Part shown: one piece after another, positions 15,199-25,997 of the stretch
Layout of the letters: every line of letters begins with the position of its first letter
Numbering within the stretch: the stretch's first letter is position 1
DNA from: Acanthopleura granulata
Lineage: Eukaryota > Mollusca > Polyplacophora > Chitonida > Chitonidae
Direction: 5' to 3'
NCBI GenBank assembly: GCA_016165875.1
Contig: JABBOT010000017.1
Coordinates: 7,501 to 71,500 of the forward strand
Length of the DNA stretch: 64,000 nt
Notes under the pieces: generated by a model
What the model saw: the letters and a program-made list of their open reading frames with translations, nothing else
Databases searched by the model: none
Told to the model about the DNA's origin: nothing
Position numbers and translations under genes: made by a program

Positions 15199-16315
15199 CA
15201 ATCGATGGATAGGCTGAGTGATTCATGAATAGATCGCTGGATTGACTGATTGATTCATGGATGGATCGATGGACGGATCGATTGATTGATTCATGCATTG
15301 ATGTATGATTGGAATGACTGATTCATTCTTGGACAGGTGGATGGATCGACTGATTCATTTATTTTTGTTGTTGGATGGATTTAGATATGGACTGATTGAT
15401 TTACTCTTTATAGGATGGCGGGATGGAGTTGCTGGACTAACAGATTGATTCCTGGACAGATGGAGTTACGGAGGGATGGACTGATTGATTAATTCGTGTG
15501 GGTATTTATTGATTGATTGGTTGATTCTTCTAGGGATGGATTTATGGGCTGATTGATTCATGGATGGATGGAAATATGGATGGATTAACTGATTGATTCA
15601 TGGATTGGATGAAGGTATGGATCTATTAGCTGATTTATTCATGGATTGACGGAGGTCTGGATTCATTGACTCATTCATATATGGATGGATGGATGAATGG
15701 ATGCAGGGGTGGATGAAGAAACTGACTGATTGAGTCATTTAATGATTTCTGGCTAGATTGAAAGACTGTTACATTGACGCATGAATGGAGGGACGGAAGC
15801 AGAGATTGCTGGAGGGATGAAGGGAGGGAGGGATGGAGCAAGGAATGGTTGGAGTAACTGATTGATCCAATCATTAATTGATGGACGGATTCTTTGAATG
15901 ACTGATGGATGGACGGATGTATTGAGGTTTGATTGATTTATTAAATGATTGATGACTGATTAAACGACTGATGGATGAACGGACAAATGGACGGATGGAT
16001 AAAATGGATGAATGGATGAATTGATTAATTAAATGATGGATTGATTAATTGAATGAAGGATGGATAGAAGAATGTATGGATGGATGGAGTGAGGGACGCA
16101 GGAATGGATGGAGGGAGGGATGGAGAGATGGAGGGAGGGGTGGACTGATTGATTGACTTGTAGATGGATGGAGGGATGGATCGACTGAACTAATTGACTG
16201 ATTCATGGATGGATAGGTGGATGGAGGGATGGACTAATTGATTCGTGGATGGTTGGCGGGATGGAGGAATGGATGTGATGATCGATTCGTGGAATGATGG
16301 ACTCATTGATTGATG
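15199..16315 (-). repeat. GGAT/GATT-rich tandem array, opposite strand sense
   Basis: This block is built of GATT, GGAT, GGAC and GATG words, with a loose longer unit of the form CTGATTGATTCATGGATGG followed by GGAT words, recurring every 40-60 bp (for example near 15247, 15549 and 15588). The GATTGATTCAT part is the reverse complement of the left satellite's words; the GGATGG part is new. Stops are dense on +, and the short open frame on - at 15671-15874 is only translated repeat. Confidence 0.85.
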
Positions 16316-17262
16316 TTCAGACGTGGACGCCATCAAGAAACTAGCTTCTGCTGCCTAAATCTCTGGAGATGTGGCTCGAGCATGGTCGAAGAATCAGGCG
16401 ATCTGGCAGATTTATTTACGTGTTCCGTATTTCGATGCAAAAATTCGATATTAATACACCAAATGAGGCCCACCAAGCTGACCTTCTCACTCTGCCACAC
16501 GTCCGCCTCCCACGAGGCCGTAAGACAAACAAGTATGCACTCACCGTCGTTGACGTTGCCTCGCGCTACAAGGAAGCTGAAGCTCTGGTTACAAAAGAGG
16601 CTGAAGAGGTTGTTGAAGCTATGCCTCGCATCTGTAGACGGAGTCCGTTGAAGTGGCCATAAATGCTCCAGATCGACCCAGGTGGCGAGTTCATGGGCGC
16701 GGTCAATCAGCTTCTTTCAAAATACGGCGTCGAGGACAGCCGAGGTCAAGTTGACATCCACCGAGACGAGGGGTCGTGGAGCGATTCAACCGGACCTTTG
16801 CTCTTTGGGCACCAATATGCTCAGGAGATGATGCTCCATTCTGGAGAGCGGTAGTCCGAGTGGGTGGATCGCTTGCTTGCAGTCATTGCCGCTTAGAACA
16901 GGGAAGTGACCCGACTCACGGGAAAGAAACCTAGAGATGCCATAAGGGTACGGTCTGTGGTACAAAAGCCCTCTTCAGTGATTCCTGGTCTCCCAGTTGG
17001 CCTTCACGAGCAGAAGCTCCCTTCAGGGGTTGGTGTTCGCTATCTATATCAGCCAGGCGAGCTGGAGGGTGGTCATCGCCGCTCGACTGATCCTGTGTAG
17101 TCCCTGGATATGCACCAACTCAGGCGCTCGGTGACCAAACCTGGCGAACCTGTGCTCTACTAAATTGTTGTGCAGTCAGATGAGCCTCAGCGCGGGTTTG
17201 TCCGTGAGGAACTTCGTGTGGTACCGCCAGACACTCAGCTTCCACCGGATGGGGTCCAACAG
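16316..17262 (+). pseudogene. Integrase (DDE, retroviral-type core) remnant
   Basis: The main frame (16369 phase) shows a first catalytic Asp in QADLL (GAC at 16480), TVVDVASRY, and a second Asp in QIDPGGEF (GAC at 16675). A GAG codon in a VER context lies at 16779-16781, 104 nt further on, one base short of 35 codons, matching DD35E spacing but out of frame. The C-terminal part (about 16906-17260) resembles the tail after the catalytic core in such elements. Damage: in-frame stops at 16660, 16852, 16894, 17098 and 17161; frameshifts near 16440 and 16755-16800. The N-terminus is lost into the satellite at about 16316. In a living element it would insert the element's DNA into the host chromosome. 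Confidence 0.8.
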
Positions 17263-17266
17263 GATC

Positions 17267-18690
17267 TCATCTATGTAATCGTTCTTTTCGTCTGTGCCCA
17301 CTGGAAGGGTCATCTTTGTGTCCATAGACCAGCATGTCCACCCCATTTGCAGCCATCCAGCGTTTGAAGTCGAATATATGCTGTCCGTATATGCGATGGC
17401 GCTCCGACCGCAGGACATCCATGCCATGGCGGAATGTTTGTTTTTCGAAGAGAGCCTCTATGTACTGCTCATGTCTTATATTATTCTTCACTACGACCTT
17501 TCTCACCCCCTTTGCCTTTTTTATGTTCTTGCCTGATGCCTCGAGGATGGAGTACATTTTAGAACTCAACCCGACATATTCAGCTATAGGGCGTCCAGCA
17601 CACTCATCCTTCATCTTACCCAGCACATTTTTGTTTGCCATGCTATGGAGTAGATTTTTCTTGGGGGTAGTCCGACGTGTCGTACAGGTCAGCGGGCTGA
17701 GCCATGTCTTTATTGATATCTTCAGTCTGTACCTCGAGAAGCAGGCTATCGGTATCTCTATGAAGGAGCTGTATAAAGGAGTTCGATCTTCATTTGGTTG
17801 TAATAGAATTCGTACATTAGGTGTTTGGAGAGATCCAGGATGCTCATACCCACATACACGGTGTAGTTTAGGACCAAAGGGCTCTTGTGGACAAGGATTG
17901 CCGCAAGGTCATCATCAAATATGTTAGCTTTTGTGAATGCTGGGCTGGCTATCATCCGTTTGAGTCTATCGTCTTCGTTTTTTCATACCAGCTTTAGATC
18001 GACTCTCTTGCGGAGGCTATCCATTGCCTTCCCGAAGACGCTGTTGTTCATTGCTTTATAGAAGTCTTTTTCAAAGTCACTGGTTGTGTTCTTCCTTAGT
18101 TCGGTGATCATACGGATATAGGGATCCATCCAGAGGATAAAGGCACGGTGTACCTGTCTTAGGCCCATTCCCAGAGTCACATAGAGTTGTAGGTTACGGT
18201 AGTGTACTACGTACCGCTCCTTATCGAACAGATTGGGGGCTAATTTTTCAACCTCACTAGGCCCTGCCTAGCCGAATAGGAGGTTGTTCTCGTAGTCCGA
18301 CAACCATTCATTTTTTGACGATCATCCGCTCACGAGCAAACGGATAGGAGTTATGCTCCTTGTGGAGTTCTGTAGGATATTCTAAATCCACTTCTAGTAT
18401 GTAGCCTGAAGAGCTGTTTGCTGGATGCTCTGCTATGCTTGTGGCGAGGCCATTGTAGTCTTTCACCCACTCGAAGCCACCTGTTCATAGTGGCTGACTC
18501 ATTGCCCAGCCATACAGGTTGATGGCATCAAGGTAGAGGATGTGGCTGTTGGGCTGCCTGGTGCCATAGCCGTCAATCCTTGGCTTATTAGCCTTGGTGT
18601 AGCGCTTGGATACCATTGAGATGCCCTCACGCATCTTTCATATCGATGATGACGACGTCCCTCGTGTCGTAGTCCACAGCGTCCCAGAGC
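17267..18690 (-). pseudogene. DNA polymerase B (protein-primed type) remnant
   Basis: Read right to left, the three palm motifs appear in order. Motif A is LDAINLYGWAMS with its Asp codon at 18527-18529. Motif B is NNSVFGK at 18028-18048. Motif C is DTDS with its two Asp codons at 17754-17756 and 17748-17750. The C-terminal part at 17267-17641 includes KMKDECAGRPIAEYVGL, typical of PolB in Polinton-like elements. The pieces lie in different frames: a TGA stop at 18485-18487 directly follows motif A, a frameshift lies near 17770, and a stop lies near 17643. The catalytic residues survive, but the gene cannot make a full protein. It ends about 5 bp from the end of the integrase remnant, tail to tail. 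Confidence 0.8.
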
Positions 18691-18779
18691 CCCGCCGTGG
18701 CAATGCTCGATGCAGGCTCCCTCAGTGGGGCTAATTTGGCAGAGTCTGGGGCTGTGACGGGGTAGATCCCACACACACG

Positions 18780-19362
18780 GTAACAGGGTAGGCGTTCTGA
18801 TAGAACACCCTGTCAGTTCCAGCCAGAGCGCCTACCTTTGCCTCCCTTGAGATCTCAATGACAGGCTGTCCTTTTTTCCTCTCACATCGGCCTGGGTCAA
18901 ATTTGTCTTCAACCACTCAGTCGCCGATGACGCAGGGACTTGATTCCGAGTAAGGACTCATTCCCGTCAGGAAGCGAGGGGAGAAGCTGAGCCGCCGTCC
19001 CATGTCATGCGAGCATCTAGAGCCAGTCGCCGAGCTCTCGCGTGCTTACCATCAGCGATTTCTGTATCGTCGATCTCAAGTGGTTTCTCCGCTTCAACCC
19101 GCCACGTGGAGAGGACCGCAGTGGCGCCATCAACTTCCAACTCGTCTTTGGTACCGTTCAGAATCTCAACCCAGTCTTCAGCAAGGGGGGGGGGGGGCTG
19201 GACCGGGGAAGGGACCAATTCATCTATGTCGATGAATGGCCGTTGTGGCCTCAGCGGCCGATGGAGGCAGTTTTCAGCGTCTTCGGGAATAGGTTCATCG
19301 AGAATATACCCAGGCTCATCCTCTGCAAGAATCTCGTCAGTCAAGTCATCCTTAGTAGTCAT
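18780..19362 (-). pseudogene. Unrecognised element ORF, copy nearest the polymerase
   Basis: A reading frame starts with ATG at 19360-19362 and runs 131 residues. It is acidic, with PEDAENCLHRPLRPQRPFID near the N-terminus, a Pro-rich stretch, then TWRVEAE. Similarity to the second copy continues in shifted frames to RVFYQNAYPVT near 18790. A homopolymer of about ten G at 19184-19194 lies inside. I recognise no domain. Its position upstream of the polymerase on the same strand suggests another gene of the element, or a lost N-terminal part of the polymerase. Confidence 0.6.
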
Positions 19363-19397
19363 GCTGCCGGATGGGAATACCGTATGGGGCTTCGTCT

Positions 19398-20215
19398 CTA
19401 AATGGGAAATTTTTCATGCCCTCTTGTCACCGTCTGGATGGGTATATCAAATGGGGCCTCGTCTCTGAATGGGAATTTTAATAGCGGCCTAACGTGCCAA
19501 CTCCTTCTGCCATGCCCTCTGATCACGCCGCCTCGCATTTCGATATCCACACGCGAGGCTAAGCCTTTGTTTGTTAGTAATACCAGGGTCTCTGGATCTC
19601 TGACGGGGTAGACCCCATATAAAACTGCGGTGACAGGGTAGGCGTTCTGATAGAACACGCTGCCAAATCCCAGTCAGAGGGCCCGTCTTTGTCCCATTCT
19701 TGATCTCAGTCATAGCCTGCCCCTCTTTTTCTCTCAACTCGGTCTGGGTCAAACTTGTCTTCAACCACCCTGTCGCCTTCGTTCCGCTCACTGAAGGACT
19801 TGGTTCGGAGTAAGAACTCATCCCCCTCAGGAAGCGCGGGGAGAAGCAGAGCCGCCTTAGCATCTGTCATGCGGGCATCCAGAGCCACTCGGCCGGCTCT
19901 AGAATGTATACCATCAGCGATTTCCATATCGCCGATGTCAAGAGTGTCCGCCGCTTCCACCCGCCACGTGGAGAAGACGGCAGTGATGCCATCAACTTCA
20001 AATTCGCCTTTGGCATAGTTCAAAATCTCAACCCAGTCTTCAGCCGGGGGCTGGACCGGGGGAGGGACCCGATCATCTATGTCGATGAATGGCCGTTGTG
20101 GCCTCAGCGGCCGATGGAGGCAGTTTTCAGCATCTTCCGGAATAAGTTCATCGAGAATATACCCAGGCTCACACTCTGCAAGAATCTCGTCAGTCAAGTG
20201 AACCATAGCAGTCAT
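19398..20215 (-). pseudogene. Unrecognised element ORF, second copy
   Basis: ATG at 20213-20215 opens 169 residues (to 19706) that closely match the 18780-19362 copy, including the same PEDAENCLHRPLRPQRPFID segment. The match extends in another frame through RVFYQNAYPVT near 19650. After that the two copies differ: this one continues to a stop at 19398. The repeat blocks (about 19625-20215 and 18780-19362) are direct and offset by 853 bp. They may be a tandem duplication in the element or two paralogous genes. Confidence 0.6.
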
Positions 20216-21568
20216 GTTGTCAATTGGGTATGCCCTTTACGCAAGAATGTCTAAATAGGAGTTCGAACTACAAGAAGTTGATGCAATGCAAAATTGAACT
20301 TTCTATATACGCCAACGGACCCCCCCCCCCGCTCCCCCGCCCAAGGTGGCACAGACAACCCGGTAGGGATGCAGGCAGCGATCAAGTCCAGGGAGACAGC
20401 GTGCACTCTTGGTGTGACAAATGTGGTGACCATTACTTGGGATTCCGGAAAAGCACTCCACATACCTCTAGATGGTCACATTTTGGTTCTAAGATCTCCC
20501 CTTTCCATAGGTGCACACAATTTTTAAGGATAATACAGTAAAATTTCGTTTCTAGCGAAAATGACTCCAAGTTACACTGCTGCCATTCGTTTTGAGACAT
20601 CCACAATTTCCCGCTTTGTTTAAGTGGGCCATGCACGTGAACATATGAATCGTCACCAACAGTTGAACTCCTGGAAGACCCAGTCTACAGTTCACTTACT
20701 TTCAGATAGTGCGAGAAAACAGTACTATAAATAAACAACTAAAAAGACTTCAATAGTGCGTTGCAAAAATAATTCGAAAAAATGTGGAAAGAAATATTAC
20801 ACAGGGTCGATTATGAGCACATTCCCAAAATTGCATTTACCGGGTTACTTCTACCGCGGCCGTCTTGAAAACATCAGTACCGAACAGTCTGCGTGTTTTC
20901 TCCTTATAAATGATACAGGGTTGGATTACCCTTTCAAAATTATGTGTGGCGATGGGAGATGTTACGACGAGCATTTGATCAGATAGAGGTATGTGGAGTG
21001 ATTTTTAGGGGTCCCAACTTTTAGATAGTCACCACGTTTGTCACCTATCTGGCTTGGGAGGTGGGAGATAGACTCATTCCTTATGCAAATCCCAACGTCA
21101 GAGTAATCTCGGACTGTCACCCCGTTAGTTTGGAAGCCTATTGTTGTTGTTGTTCACATAACACTGTGGTCCGATCAGCTGTTATCGTTATAGAATGTAC
21201 ATGCATGAAGTCTGAAGATCTGTTGTAGGTTACCATAGCATAGAATAAATACGGTTTTTGAGATACCCCATGAAAGCGATTGTGACGTGTTTTGTTTCAA
21301 ACGCATGACGGTCATTTCTGATATATTTTCCCTTGTAGATCGTGGAATCCACTACTCCCTTACACAAACGTGACTTTCACTACCTTTTAAACGCTTGTGG
21401 ACAATTCGCTGGTCAAATATGTGAGGCATTCTTATTCAGATCTTCACCACCAGGCGTATAAAAGTCAAGATAGTATTTGATGCACTTCACCAAATTTTCG
21501 TTCATTGTAAGTGCACAAACGTAAACTTTCTTATGAAGGTATCAATGTAAATTCAGATTCTGTTTGGT
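20216..21568. other. Unique sequence right of the virus-like element
   Basis: There is no recognisable gene. A 77-codon + frame at 20294-20527 (with IKSRETACTLGVTNVVTITW) may be further element debris but has no known motif. A C-run lies at 20321-20332. The remainder is AT-rich with no repeat I can identify. Confidence 0.4.
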
Positions 21569-21752
21569 CGCGGAAGTTAGCGTGCCAGCGCAGCGCAATA
21601 ACCGTATAAGGAACCTTTCACCTTTGCGGTCGTTGGGAGTTCAAATCCAACTCATGATGGCTTCCCCTCCAAGTGGGAAGGTCTGCCAGTTGCCCGGTTT
21701 CCTCCCAATCTTGACCATTGTCATATAAGTGAAAAATTCTCGAGCATAGGGA
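21569..21752 (+). mobile_element. tRNA-derived SINE, partial
   Basis: The tRNA-like head is present (GTTAGCGTGCCAGCGCAGCG, and a B-box-like GAGTTCAAATCC), followed by the conserved body 'gtgggaaggtctgccag' and 'ataagtgaaaaattc'. About 25 bp of the body and the whole 3' tail are missing. Confidence 0.8.
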
Positions 21753-21838
21753 ACGTATACATTCCTTCATTTTAACTGTTGCTGGGGCCTTGGTGGCAGT
21801 AAGCTGCCCATGACAGACCGTATGACCGTTTGCGTAAA

Positions 21839-21897
21839 ATCTAACGTTTGTTGAAGACCAGATATCATCCACAAGTATGGGATGTATATCTAGGTGT
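21839..21897 (-). repeat. 60-bp dispersed hairpin repeat, copy 1
   Basis: On the - strand it reads through TGGTCTTCAACAAACGTTAGA, matching the copies at 32500, 37001 and 40374. The stem is mutated in this copy. Confidence 0.6.
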
Positions 21898-22476
21898 TAA
21901 AAGTGGGAAAGCTTGTCAGTACGTTGCCAAAGGACGATACAAACGTCAGAATCTTCGGTTTCAACCACACATATAAAACTGGAAAAAAAATCTCGTGTGT
22001 GGCGTTAAACAACAAGCATTTAGTCAGTTTTTCAATCAACCATACAACCACCATCGTATAAGCCAAAATCATGGGGAAAGATGTTAAATAATGAAATCCT
22101 GTCGCCTGGACGAGGCTTAATGCAGGCAGGAACTGTCTTACTGATAGCTGGAACATCATGCCAGAGGCACATATGACAACAGACAGGCTAATTCATTCAT
22201 CGTAATTTACTGGTCACAACGTGTATTTTCTATTCTTCTAAATGTGTTATGGATTTGTTAAGACCATTGAGACAATGAGAATTTTGAAGACTCACTGAAA
22301 ACTGTACCATATATAAACAACTGTAATTTGATATCTGAAATCTGAAACTTTACTTATGGATCTTAAGTTGTTGGCGTTTTACATCACCAAGACACTATCA
22401 AGAATTAATACCTCATGATCACAAAGAGTAACATGTTAAAACAAAACGAACACGAAAAAGTACGAGAATTGAAATA
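21898..22476. other. Intergenic sequence 3' of the zinc-finger gene
   Basis: AT-rich and without open frames of note. It should contain the 3' UTR and polyadenylation site of the - strand gene that ends at 22477, but I see no clear AATAAA on that strand close to the stop. Confidence 0.4.
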
Positions 22477-24327
22477 TTAGATCTCTTTCCTATCGTCAAT
22501 TGTTCTTTTCTTTATTAGCAGGTTGGTGTCCGAATTCATCTCGCTTTGGTCATCTTCTCCTAACGGGTACTCACTGGAAATATATCCCACACTAGAGTCA
22601 TCAACCCTTGACTGGAAAGTATTTATGGTTACTGGAATATTATGAATTTTCGGTTCCTCAAAGTTAAGCATATAATTGTCGTAGCTAGGCGATACAAATG
22701 TCTGTTTTAACATTTTCTTCCATTTTCTTTCCATAACCGAGATTGGAGGCGATGATGTTATGTGCTCTGTAGGCTTACAGCTGTGTCGGTCGAAATCTCG
22801 TTGGCGCGAGAACACTGCGAGACAATCGTAGCATTTGTACGGTGTCAGAAACAAGCGGCTGGATGCCGACTTTGAGCGAATTTGCACACAGGACTTGGGT
22901 TCTTCATTGGAAGTTACCTCATCCATTTTCGCAGGAGAACTTTGTTGTCTGTCGACTTTGTACTCGATCTCTCGTTGTTCGTATTTCACAAATGTTGGGC
23001 TTACGAAGAATTCAGAGACCTGGCCTCCAATCAAGCTCGAGGAAAGATGCCTCAGAGATGACACATGTTCAAGGGCCGCTGATGTTGCGATATGGCCGTC
23101 ATTTTGTAATTCTGTTGGGCTTTGGGGCTGATTTGCTGGTATCCCAGTATGCTGACCGTTCCCTTGTGGCGCCAGCAATGTGTCTGACGGTACTTCTCGG
23201 ACATGTCCAAAGGGCGACAACCCGGGGCTGAGAGTTGCCACCTCCCCTGTGAACCCGGACGAACACTTTGCGGGAGATTCGGTGGCATTCGACTCAGCCC
23301 TGGAAGAATTCGGTGACATTTCACCACAGTATTTCCTGTAGACGGAAACTTCATTGCTGTCGTTGTCCTCGGAGACCACATCTCCGTCCACGGAATACTT
23401 TCTGTCGTGTATTTTCCGGTGTCGCTCCAAGTTGCTCTTGTGACTCGTGGCGTAACCACACTGGGGACAAGTGAAGTCCTTCTGACCGCTGTGCACAGTC
23501 AGGTGGCGCCTGAGTAATGCTTTTCGACAGAAGTTCCTCCCGCAGTACTGGCACCGATATCCCGCCCGATGGAACAAACTCACGTGGTCTCTAAGCAAGG
23601 CTTTGCTTCGGAACACCATTCCGCAGCAGTCGAGAACTTTTGAACAGTCCTGATGCATGGTGGAAATGTGCCGCTTCAAATTGTTCTTTCTATCCGTTAC
23701 GTATTTACACTGCGGGCAGGTGTAAATTTTCTTACTCTGTCCCGCGTTGTTTGCCTGCTTCCGGTACAGTTTCATGATTTTTTGTTTGCAAACGTCATGG
23801 CTTTGACTCGGTAATGGTGGACAAAATCTTTTCACGGGTGAGAAACGCAGTTTTGTTTCTCTTATCTCCAGCTCCTTTTTATAAGACTTCAGCTGTAGCT
23901 CTGTCACCGCTGTTGGAGACTTGAATGGTGATCGGTTGATGTACCTGTATAAATTAGACGCGGCTGATTCTCTCCAACTCGACTGGTGTCCTGCAAAACT
24001 CGGGGTTTTCGAAACGGTACTCGGCTGGGAATAGCCTTTAAAAGGATCTGTGGTGAAAGGCGTCGATCTACTTTTGAACGGTGATTCTGGATACGCCAAC
24101 CCTCTGAAGTTAGCTTCCCCACCAACGAAAGACTCCGGCAGAGGGAGATGTAGGTTAGGAAAGGCTCGACGGAAATCTTCGCCGTTAGGGTGGCGGCCAT
24201 TGCTGTTGTTGTTGTACCACATTTTAACTTGTCCGATTTCGGCGTGATCAAGAGCTCGTTGCCAAGTGGTAGGGGGTGGGGCAATAATTCTGGGACAGAA
24301 CACTGGCAACACGTCCGCTAGTATCAT
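22477..24327 (-). CDS. C2H2 zinc-finger protein, 616 residues
   Basis: A probable sequence-specific DNA-binding nuclear regulator. Finger 1: C204, C207, H220, H225. Finger 2 region: C234, C235, H248, H253, where the two Cys are adjacent rather than two residues apart, so it is atypical. Finger 3: C259, C262, H275, H279. A TGEKP-like linker (SGQKDF) leads to finger 4: C287, C290, H303, H307. About 190 residues on, a fifth finger-like motif has C499, C502, H515 and H522 with atypical spacing. The rest is Ser/Pro-rich and probably disordered. The start is supported by an in-frame TAA nine bases upstream and an A at -3. The whole ORF lies in one exon, with an acceptor at 24371-24372. I cannot assign an orthologue. 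The coding sequence is intact, in contrast to everything to its left. Confidence 0.9.
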   Translation of the reverse strand: MILADVLPVFCPRIIAPPPTTWQRALDHAEIGQVKMWYNNNSNGRHPNGEDFRRAFPNLHLPLPESFVGGEANFRGLAYPESPFKSRSTPFTTDPFKGYSQPSTVSKTPSFAGHQSSWRESAASNLYRYINRSPFKSPTAVTELQLKSYKKELEIRETKLRFSPVKRFCPPLPSQSHDVCKQKIMKLYRKQANNAGQSKKIYTCPQCKYVTDRKNNLKRHISTMHQDCSKVLDCCGMVFRSKALLRDHVSLFHRAGYRCQYCGRNFCRKALLRRHLTVHSGQKDFTCPQCGYATSHKSNLERHRKIHDRKYSVDGDVVSEDNDSNEVSVYRKYCGEMSPNSSRAESNATESPAKCSSGFTGEVATLSPGLSPFGHVREVPSDTLLAPQGNGQHTGIPANQPQSPTELQNDGHIATSAALEHVSSLRHLSSSLIGGQVSEFFVSPTFVKYEQREIEYKVDRQQSSPAKMDEVTSNEEPKSCVQIRSKSASSRLFLTPYKCYDCLAVFSRQRDFDRHSCKPTEHITSSPPISVMERKWKKMLKQTFVSPSYDNYMLNFEEPKIHNIPVTINTFQSRVDDSSVGYISSEYPLGEDDQSEMNSDTNLLIKKRTIDDRKEI

Positions 24328-24372
24328 CCTCGCTTATGACAAGGAGCTGGTTGAATGAGTTTACACCCACCT
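24328..24372 (-). other. 5' UTR part of the zinc-finger exon and 3' splice site
   Basis: On the - strand TTCGTTTGTTACAG ends at 24371 and gives a good pyrimidine tract plus AG; exon sequence would begin at 24370, 43 nt before the ATG. This implies at least one upstream untranslated exon. Confidence 0.65.
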
Positions 24373-25137
24373 GTAACAAACGAAGGAGGAAAGCTTATAT
24401 CAGCTGCGGAAAAAATGGGTTAGTTCATTCGTTGATTGATTCGTTGATTGTTATTAAATACCATACTTCATACGATGAGTTTTACGGGATAAGAAAACCT
24501 TATTACCATGGGTAAACCAGGGACATTTGGAAATTTGTTTACGAACTTCCGCATTTGTGATGTACGGACTTACACGTCATACTGACACGACAAGTGGTTT
24601 TAATGAACATCAGCCTGCGCAAACAGGCCATCGACTTCTTAGTGTTACCAAGGCCCATGTGAACAGGGAGAGTGAGGAAATCTTCAAATACTCTGTTCGA
24701 ACCCGAAACTCGCTTGCCTTTTGGTTATGATTAGCGACCCTAACTCTTTATGCTAAACCCTGCAACCCTCGCCTTCCCTAAGTCTGCTAATTTTCACGGC
24801 AGATGATGATATTACCGAAAACAAAAAATGCTCTCCAACTTTTCGGAAAAGACATGGGAAAGCTTTTCATAAGAAGCACTAGTCATGTAGAAAAATGGAA
24901 CAAGTAACCGTTCCTTTTACACTTGCACATATATTGGTTAAAAGGGCAGACCAGATGTCTGAAAAATTAGAAAAATTAGGGTAGTCGCAGATACAGTATG
25001 CTGACAGTATCTAGCCCACAATGTGCACCCTGGCAGATTTTAAAAAAGCTACGTTATAAAGTATCTAACATATTATATACGGGTATAGACCATCTCCAGT
25101 ATGCATGTACTAGTAAAATACTTAAATGTGCTTAACA

Positions 25138-25364
25138 ATGGCCGAGCGCATTAGCGCGCTAGCGCAAGGCAACGACACACGAGCCTCGCTGTGAGTTCAA
25201 GCCCAGCTCATGCTGACTTCCTTTCCAGTCGTAAGTGGGAAGATCCGCCTGCAAACTGCGGAGACGCTGCCCAGTTTCCTCCCACCCTGAGGCTGACCAC
25301 CGTCGAATCAGTGAAATATTATTGAGAAGGACGTAAAACACCAATCAAATGAATACATAAATCT
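25138..25364 (+). mobile_element. tRNA-derived SINE, near full length
   Basis: Head 'atggccgagcgcattagcgc', B-box-like GAGTTCAAGCCC near 25194, the conserved body, then 'cgtaaaacaccaatcaaatg' and an AT-rich tail. Confidence 0.9.
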
Positions 25365-25681
25365 TACATATGCTTAAATCCATACACAGAAATTTCACCT
25401 GGACAACAGCACTCAGGTTTAAAGGTTCAAATACTACATTTGGCAAACGGCCTTGCCCTTTATTTTGCAGTTTTCCATCATAGTTATTGTAGGGCAATAA
25501 TTTGTCCACAGTTGTCCTGTAAAGTACATTATCTTGTGTGTCAGTGAATGTGACTCCAATTTAAAATAATCTACGCCACTCGTAAGTTGCAATCATGGAA
25601 TTAAGTCGTTAAAATGATGCAACATGTTGTAAAATGTGATTGCCATAATAATAATATTAGATTACAAAACTTTCATACAAT

Positions 25682-25834
25682 GTGGTGGGAAGGTCCGCCA
25701 GCAACTTGCGGACGGTCGTGGGTTTCCGCAGGTCTCTGCCCGGTTGCCTCCCACCATATTGCTGGCCGCCGACGTATAAGTGAAATACGGCGTAAAACAC
25801 AAAATAAATAAATAAATAAATAAATAGATAGATA
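25682..25834 (+). mobile_element. tRNA-derived SINE, 5'-truncated
   Basis: The copy begins in the body at 'gtggtgggaaggtccgccag' and runs to 'acggcgtaaaacac' plus seven AAAT units. Confidence 0.9.
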
Positions 25835-25997
25835 CAAGGTCAAAAACTACAGAAAGTGCAATAGGAAGTAGTTTACAGTGTTAACTGGACAAAGTGTTAG
25901 ATTCGAACTTTTTTCTAAAATTTTGTTAAGTATTAAATTTCTGACGGTTTAGAAATACTATAGTAACATTTTAAATGTTGGATTCAATATGACCAAA

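Larger units (their letters stand above)
16316..20215. mobile_element. Decayed Polinton/Maverick-like element remnant
   Basis: An integrase-core remnant on + converges with a B-family DNA polymerase remnant on -. That pair is the hallmark of Polintons/Mavericks and the related adintoviruses. GC content is clearly higher than in the surroundings. No capsid, ATPase or protease gene and no terminal inverted repeats are recognisable; the left end is cut at the satellite. The right limit is set by the last recognisable frame and is uncertain. All frames are broken, so this is an inactive fossil. The polymerase motifs fit protein-primed PolB, but the N-terminal exonuclease part is not seen. Confidence 0.75.

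Noticed and set aside
15671..15874. 67-codon - frame, Ser/His/Leu/Pro-rich
   Set aside because: Translated GGAT/GATT repeat only.
16310..16651. 113-codon + frame over the integrase region
   Set aside because: It is an out-of-frame shadow of the integrase remnant; the recognisable motifs are in the 16369 phase.
19002..19468. Several + strand frames opposite the element's - strand frames
   Set aside because: Shadows: the duplicated and protein-like frame is on the - strand.
23052..23459. Frames overlapping the zinc-finger gene on both strands
   Set aside because: Shadows of the 616-codon coding region, which has real finger motifs.
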